Part shown: piece after piece, positions 60,359 to 64,000 of the stretch
Numbering within the stretch: position 1 is the first letter of the stretch
Layout of the letters: each line of letters begins with the position of its first letter
Source of the DNA: Mycolicibacter engbaekii
GTDB taxonomy: Bacteria; Actinomycetota; Actinomycetes; Mycobacteriales; Mycobacteriaceae
Assembly (NCBI RefSeq): GCF_002101585.1
Contig: NZ_LQOT01000057.1
Coordinates: 1-64,000 of the forward strand
DNA: 64,000 nt
Direction: 5' to 3'
The notes under the pieces: model-generated
The model's input: the letters and a program-made list of their open reading frames with translations, nothing else
What the model was told of the DNA's origin: nothing
Database searches by the model: none
Made by a program: the position numbers and the translations under genes

Positions 60359-62035
60359 ATGACCTTTCCGACGCTGTCGGAGCTGCGCGCCGCCACCTGG
60401 GATCACCTGCGCACCAACGCCACTGCCTGGAGAAAGCTCGGACACACCTGGGAAAACGCGTTCACCGAAGTGCACAACGCCTCGCTGCGGCCCGGCGGAA
60501 CCGACTGGACCGGAGCAGGCGCCGAAGCCTTCCAGGACCGCGCCTACCTCGACCTGGTGAAGGTCCGCGGCCCCGCTGACATGGCCGAGAAAGCCGCGAA
60601 GATCGCAGAACGCGGCGCTGACGCCCAGGACTCGAACAAGAGGTCGGTCCTCGACGCCGTTGACGAAGCCGAGCGCGCCGACTTCACGGTTGGCGAATTC
60701 TTCTCCGTCACCGACACCCGGACGTACTACAGCTCCGCCGCAGAGCAGGCGGAGCGCGAGAGCGCAGCGCAGGACCACGCCGACTTCATCCAGTACCGGG
60801 TGCAGAACCTGGTCAACCACGAAGGCGAGATCGCCCGCACCCTCGCCACGGCCACCGCGGGACTACACGAGTTCAGCTTCGGCGACGAGGGCGCAGATGG
60901 CGGCGCGGGTCGCGACGCGCTCAGCCCAGGAATGCCGCCGGACGATCCGCAACAGTTCACGCAGTGGTGGAATCACCTGACGGAGTCCGCGAAAGACGCC
61001 GCCTACGACCGCGACCACTTCATCGGCAACCACCCGGGAATGCCCTTTGACGACAAGACCCACTACAACGAACGGCATCTGACCGAACTGATGGCCGGTG
61101 CACAGTCCGACGTCGACCGGCTCCAGGCCAGCCGCGATCAGCTCGCCCTGACACCGGGCGGCAACCTGGCCACCCTGACCAAACTCGGCGTGCTCGACTC
61201 GCAGCTCCAAGACGCCAAGCACAACCTCGACGGGTACCGCGCCGTGCAACAAGCCATGCAGGCCGACCCCAACGGCCCGCCCCACTACCTGGGCTTCGTC
61301 GACGATAGGGGGCACGCAGCGGTCTCCATCGGCAACCCCGACAACGCCAAGCGCAGCGCCACCTTCCTCCCCGGCACCGGCCAGGACCTGGCGACCTTTC
61401 AGGGCAGCGCCGATAAGTCGGCGGCGATGTACGAGGCGACGATGAACGCAGATCGATCGCTACAAAGCGGGGATGTCTCCGTGACGACGTGGATGGGCTA
61501 TGACCGCCCTATGGACCTGCTTGAAGCCGCGCACACCAGCTACGCGCACAACGGCGCCACCGCGCTCGATGAGTTTCAATCCGGGTTGCGGGCCTCCCAC
61601 AACGACGCACTCGCCGGCGGTCCCTCTATCAACACCGTCATCGGACACAGCTACGGCTCAACCGAGCTCGGGGCAGCCGCGCTCGACGGCCACCACCTCG
61701 ACGCCAACAACGTCGTCGCGGTGGGAAGCCCCGGCATGCTCGCCGACCACGCCAGCGACCTCGATCTCGCCCCCGGCGCCCGCGTCTTCGCCACCCGCGC
61801 CGAGAACGACATCATCGGTGTGGTCACCGGTGCGACCCTAGGACCCGATCCCATGCTCAGCAGCTTCGGCGGCACCCCGTTTGAGGCGTCTCCCGGGGCG
61901 GCCGGAGCGTTCGATCGACCGACGGTGGGCGCGCACAGCAGCTACTGGGACAACATGAGCAATTCCGCGTTGATCAACCTGGGCCGCATCATCGCCGGAC
62001 GGACAGACGTGACACCGCCTACGTTTACACCGTGA
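60359..62035 (+). CDS. Alpha/beta hydrolase (DUF1023) with N-terminal WXG-like domain
   Basis: The 558-residue protein begins with a helical domain carrying a WXG-type turn (GGTDWTGAGAEAFQDRAYLD, about 41-60), long helices to about 320, then an alpha/beta-hydrolase domain with SVTTWMGYDRPMDLLEAA, nucleophile VIGHSYGSTELGAAAL (Ser near 430), AVGSPGMLADHASDL and a late His in VGAHSSYWDN. It is probably a type VII-linked exported lipase or esterase. ATG 60359 is chosen over a TTG two codons earlier. Its TGA overlaps the lipoprotein start. Confidence 0.78.
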   Translation: MTFPTLSELRAATWDHLRTNATAWRKLGHTWENAFTEVHNASLRPGGTDWTGAGAEAFQDRAYLDLVKVRGPADMAEKAAKIAERGADAQDSNKRSVLDAVDEAERADFTVGEFFSVTDTRTYYSSAAEQAERESAAQDHADFIQYRVQNLVNHEGEIARTLATATAGLHEFSFGDEGADGGAGRDALSPGMPPDDPQQFTQWWNHLTESAKDAAYDRDHFIGNHPGMPFDDKTHYNERHLTELMAGAQSDVDRLQASRDQLALTPGGNLATLTKLGVLDSQLQDAKHNLDGYRAVQQAMQADPNGPPHYLGFVDDRGHAAVSIGNPDNAKRSATFLPGTGQDLATFQGSADKSAAMYEATMNADRSLQSGDVSVTTWMGYDRPMDLLEAAHTSYAHNGATALDEFQSGLRASHNDALAGGPSINTVIGHSYGSTELGAAALDGHHLDANNVVAVGSPGMLADHASDLDLAPGARVFATRAENDIIGVVTGATLGPDPMLSSFGGTPFEASPGAAGAFDRPTVGAHSSYWDNMSNSALINLGRIIAGRTDVTPPTFTP

Positions 62036-62667
62036 CCGCTATGACGAGACGTCCTCTCTACCTAGTCATCGCCGCCACGACGGCGTTGGCGGTAGCTTGT
62101 TCACCGTCCAAGCCGGCGGCACCGCTGGGTCCGCCGACCCCGACCGGCGCCACACCTATCCCGGGAGGACCCATGGAGTCGATTCCGACCGTACCGTCGC
62201 CGAAAATCCCGACCAGCCAACAGGAAGCACAAGACACCGTGCTGCGCTACCTGCAGCAGACACTCAACGTGCTTCCCCCTGGGAGCAGCCTCGACGGCGC
62301 CAGGTACATCGCCGGCGGCGATACACGCTACTGCGAAGATGATCCCAGCGGCCCGGACGCACCGGTCAGGTTCTCCGACTGGCGCGACCTTCAAACCCCG
62401 GCCAGCATCGACTTCAACTCGCTCATCACGCAAGTCGGAGAACTGTGGAAGAGCTGGGGTTGGCAGGTTCTCGAACGCGACGGATACGAAAAGCCAAACC
62501 GCTTCGGGTACGCACCCGACGGCTACATCCTGCAGATCGCGGCTGCTCACCCGGCGACGTACCCGCCCACCATCATCGGTGCCTCACCCTGCTACCCCGG
62601 GAACCTGCGGCGCGACGACATCCCACGAAACCCACCGGTGATCACGCAAACCACGCCGGGCTCCTGA
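62032..62667 (+). CDS. Lipoprotein of the type VII-like module
   Basis: The 211-residue product has a signal peptide and lipobox (YLVIAATTALAVACSPS; Cys near 23), a Pro-rich spacer, and a domain with RYIAGGDTRYCEDD, WKSWGWQVLERDGYEKPNRF and ASPCYPGN, with three Cys residues beyond the lipobox. The GTG overlaps the hydrolase stop (GTGA), so the two are translated together. It may act with the hydrolase at the membrane. A broken copy of its C-terminal half follows immediately. Confidence 0.78.
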   Translation: MTAMTRRPLYLVIAATTALAVACSPSKPAAPLGPPTPTGATPIPGGPMESIPTVPSPKIPTSQQEAQDTVLRYLQQTLNVLPPGSSLDGARYIAGGDTRYCEDDPSGPDAPVRFSDWRDLQTPASIDFNSLITQVGELWKSWGWQVLERDGYEKPNRFGYAPDGYILQIAAAHPATYPPTIIGASPCYPGNLRRDDIPRNPPVITQTTPGS

Positions 62668-62695
62668 ACGAGGACCCGCACTACCGCCTGTCGCT

Positions 62696-62920
62696 ATGAC
62701 CGGTGATGTATGGAAGCGATGGGGCTGGTGGGTGTTTGAGCGCGACGGTATCCCCAAGCCCAACCGCTCCGGGTTTTCGCCGGACGGCTACGAACTACAT
62801 ATTGGTGTTCCGGGGCTTCCCGGATCACCCCACATCACCGGCACCTCGCCCTGCTTCCCGACCGAGTTGGCTCGCGATGACATCACATTCCCGAGGACGA
62901 TCACGGCTGGAGCTGGGTGA
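62696..62920 (+). pseudogene. Fragment of a second copy of the lipoprotein
   Basis: The 74-codon frame reads WKRWGWWVFERDGIPKPNRS, FSPDGYELHIG, TSPCFPTELARDDI, which follows the C-terminal half of the preceding lipoprotein residue by residue. Signal peptide, lipobox and the first Cys are missing. It is a remnant of a tandem duplication or a leftover of recombination, and overlaps a minus-strand gene at its end. Confidence 0.65.
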
Positions 62921-63160
62921 GCGAGTGCCGACGGCGGTGTCGAGCTGCTCGCAGTAGTCATGAGCGCGGGCGACCAGCTCGCTTACGAACGGCGCGAGCA
63001 GCTCAGCGATCTTCACATCGTGGTCTACGGCGTACCTGACCAGCGCCGCATGATCCTGCTCGGTGATGCGCTTCGACACGTACTTGGGCGACGCGCGGTT
63101 CTCCCGATGCCGCCAGTTTCCTCGCCGGCGGGCCGGCTTCGGTTCTGTCGGCTGCGCCAT
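62825..63160 (-). CDS. Hypothetical basic protein, 111 residues
   Basis: A GGGAG ribosome site stands 5 nt before the ATG at 63160. The N-terminus is very basic (PARRRGNWRHRENRASPKYV) and is followed by SKRITEQDHAALVRYAVDHD and helices up to about residue 70, which resembles a small DNA-binding (ribbon-helix-helix-like) protein of mobile elements. The C-terminal 40 residues overlap the lipoprotein fragment on the other strand and have poor coding character. Function unknown. Confidence 0.45.
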   Translation of the reverse strand: MAQPTEPKPARRRGNWRHRENRASPKYVSKRITEQDHAALVRYAVDHDVKIAELLAPFVSELVARAHDYCEQLDTAVGTRSPSSSRDRPRECDVIASQLGREAGRGAGDVG

Positions 63161-63293
63161 CACTGCTCCCTTGCTGACATGCGGTTACATGATCTGAACA
63201 ATTCCGAGGTAGGCCGGTCGCCCGAACAAATGAGTAACGGTCCGGCCCGCTGGCGGAGTGCCCCTATAGCGGCCGGAACCGCGGCAGTCGACA

Positions 63294-63869
63294 TTACGGC
63301 GCTGAACACTGGCCCGACACCCAAAACAGCAGCACGCGGAGACGGCTACCTACCGCCTCCATGGCCGTCGTGTTGGACTGTGATGCCGCCCAGATTGCCT
63401 GCTCGCACCACTCTCGCGCACGCTCCAGCTGGGCCAGGATTCCCGGGTGCAGCTCACCTTGCAGTTCGCCCGGGCGCGGCGGTGGAGTAGGAGCCAAGTG
63501 CAGCGAGGCGAAGGAGTCGGCAGTCGCGCGTGCCTCAGCAATTTCCCTTTGCCGCAGTGCCATTTCATCTGTGCCCGGATCGCAGTATCGCGCTGCCGCC
63601 TCAACATCCGCGATCCTGACCCGTGCGGTCTGCTGCCGGATGTGGTCCCCGATCCAAGCGATGTAGGCCGCAGCAGCCACCAGCGTGTCGCGATCCCTTC
63701 GCGCGTGCAGCGCCGTCGCTGCCCGCCGCTCCGAAGCGGCCGAACTCGCCGCCAGCTCAAGTCCCACGTCTAAACCGCGAGTCATCTGCAGAAAGGTCGA
63801 CGCGCATTCAGTCAACAGGTCCGCAGCAAACAGCGCGTGCGGCTCCGAAAACCTCATCACGTCAGGCAC
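63294..63869 (-). CDS. Hypothetical protein, about 191 residues
   Basis: The product is almost fully helical and Ala/Glu/Arg-rich (VAAAAYIAWIGDHIRQQTAR, EMALRQREIAEARATADSFA). No membrane segment or known motif is visible. The GTG at 63869 is a likely start and overlaps the stop of the upstream partial gene; TTG 63878 and ATG 63857 are alternatives. It might be a plasmid or phage-type accessory protein. Confidence 0.5.
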   Translation of the reverse strand: MPDVMRFSEPHALFAADLLTECASTFLQMTRGLDVGLELAASSAASERRAATALHARRDRDTLVAAAAYIAWIGDHIRQQTARVRIADVEAAARYCDPGTDEMALRQREIAEARATADSFASLHLAPTPPPRPGELQGELHPGILAQLERAREWCEQAIWAASQSNTTAMEAVGSRLRVLLFWVSGQCSAP

Positions 63870-64000
63870 CGATACCAACCCCCTTTTGTTGACCCAGGTG
63901 GTGCTCCATTGCAGCGATCGTTGAGATCACCATGGAGCCGAATCCGCCAGTGATCGCGCAGTACACGACCTCGGCAAGTCGGGGCGGACGCGCCTTCCAG
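63862..64000 (-). CDS. C-terminal end of an unknown gene at the window edge
   Basis: About 45 residues are visible (RLAEVVYCAITGGFGSMVIS ... EHHLGQQKGVGIGA), ending in TGA at 63862. The segment could contain part of a membrane helix. It overlaps the next gene's GTG start by 8 bp, which suggests a real operon. Nothing more can be said without the sequence to the right. Confidence 0.45.
   Translation of the reverse strand, partial: WKARPPRLAEVVYCAITGGFGSMVISTIAAMEHHLGQQKGVGIGA

Overview
The window is high-GC actinobacterial DNA from a Mycobacterium-type genome. The left two thirds (about 0.2-41.8 kb) carries recognisable mycobacterial core genes in the order known from M. tuberculosis Rv1096 back to about Rv1057, read in the opposite direction: peptidoglycan deacetylase, phoH2, desA2, glyA1, coaA, a short-chain Z-prenyl diphosphate synthase, hemolysin III-like protein, a YyaL-type thioredoxin-domain protein, mca, greA, metB, pra-like RDD protein, cbs, lipU, a GDSL hydrolase, fadA3, echA9, echA8, a rhodanese/cysteine dioxygenase pair, two patatins, fadD14 and a beta-propeller protein. 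A PGRS-repeat protein, a 13E12-family gene and a mycothiol enzyme also point to Mycobacterium. Rv numbers and family names are from recall; no database was searched. Many genes have a TANNNT -10 box 6-8 nt before the start codon, the signature of leaderless transcripts common in this genus.

Region by region: 0-5.2 kb, edge of a 13E12/DUF222 gene under a perfect SOS box, a NodB deacetylase, and a 4-kb PGRS gene that has a signal peptide instead of a PE domain. 5.2-17 kb, RNA/ATPase toxin-like PhoH2, desaturase, one-carbon metabolism, CoA synthesis, polyprenyl synthesis, ketosteroid isomerase and mycothiol amidase. 17-22.6 kb, greA and the sulfur cluster lipU-cbs-pra-metB. 22.7-30.4 kb, lipid degradation genes and a DUF559-type nuclease-fold gene bracketed by two near-identical 61-bp palindromes. 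30.3-31.5 kb, cysteine dioxygenase and rhodanese behind a leaderless micro-ORF with three consecutive Cys codons. 31.6-41.8 kb, patatins, amidotransferase, fadD14, flavoprotein, TetR, a leaderless 21-codon ORF coupled to an unknown gene, and a deazaflavin-type oxidoreductase.

At 41.9 kb a tRNA with UAA anticodon marks the start of the accessory part. Next to it lies a compact integrated element (tyrosine integrase, XRE repressor, divergent excisionase, ATPase, a small protein, an orphan Xre/MbcA-type antitoxin). It is followed by a Tn554/RIT-type recombinase trio (tnpA N-terminally short, tnpB and tnpC each with one frameshift). From 50.7 to 54.5 kb there is a metal/redox-looking cluster: hemerythrin-like lipoprotein, iron-transport-like protein, two homologous PadR regulators with TATCG-N5-CGATA operators, an APC permease and a DoxX-like protein. 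Two of these are frameshifted and the hemerythrin gene is rearranged.

The last part (54.8-64 kb) has an MMPL transporter, a small DUF6188-like protein, a hotdog thioesterase with a divergent TetR, and a type VII secretion-like module (small substrate-like protein, WXG-containing alpha/beta hydrolase, lipoprotein plus a broken copy of the lipoprotein tail), then small genes of unknown function to the window edge. The most unusual items are the palindrome-bracketed DUF559 gene, the polycysteine attenuator, the class I tRNA with UAA anticodon, the PadR operator array, the leaderless coupled micro-ORF and the cluster of homopolymer frameshifts confined to the island.
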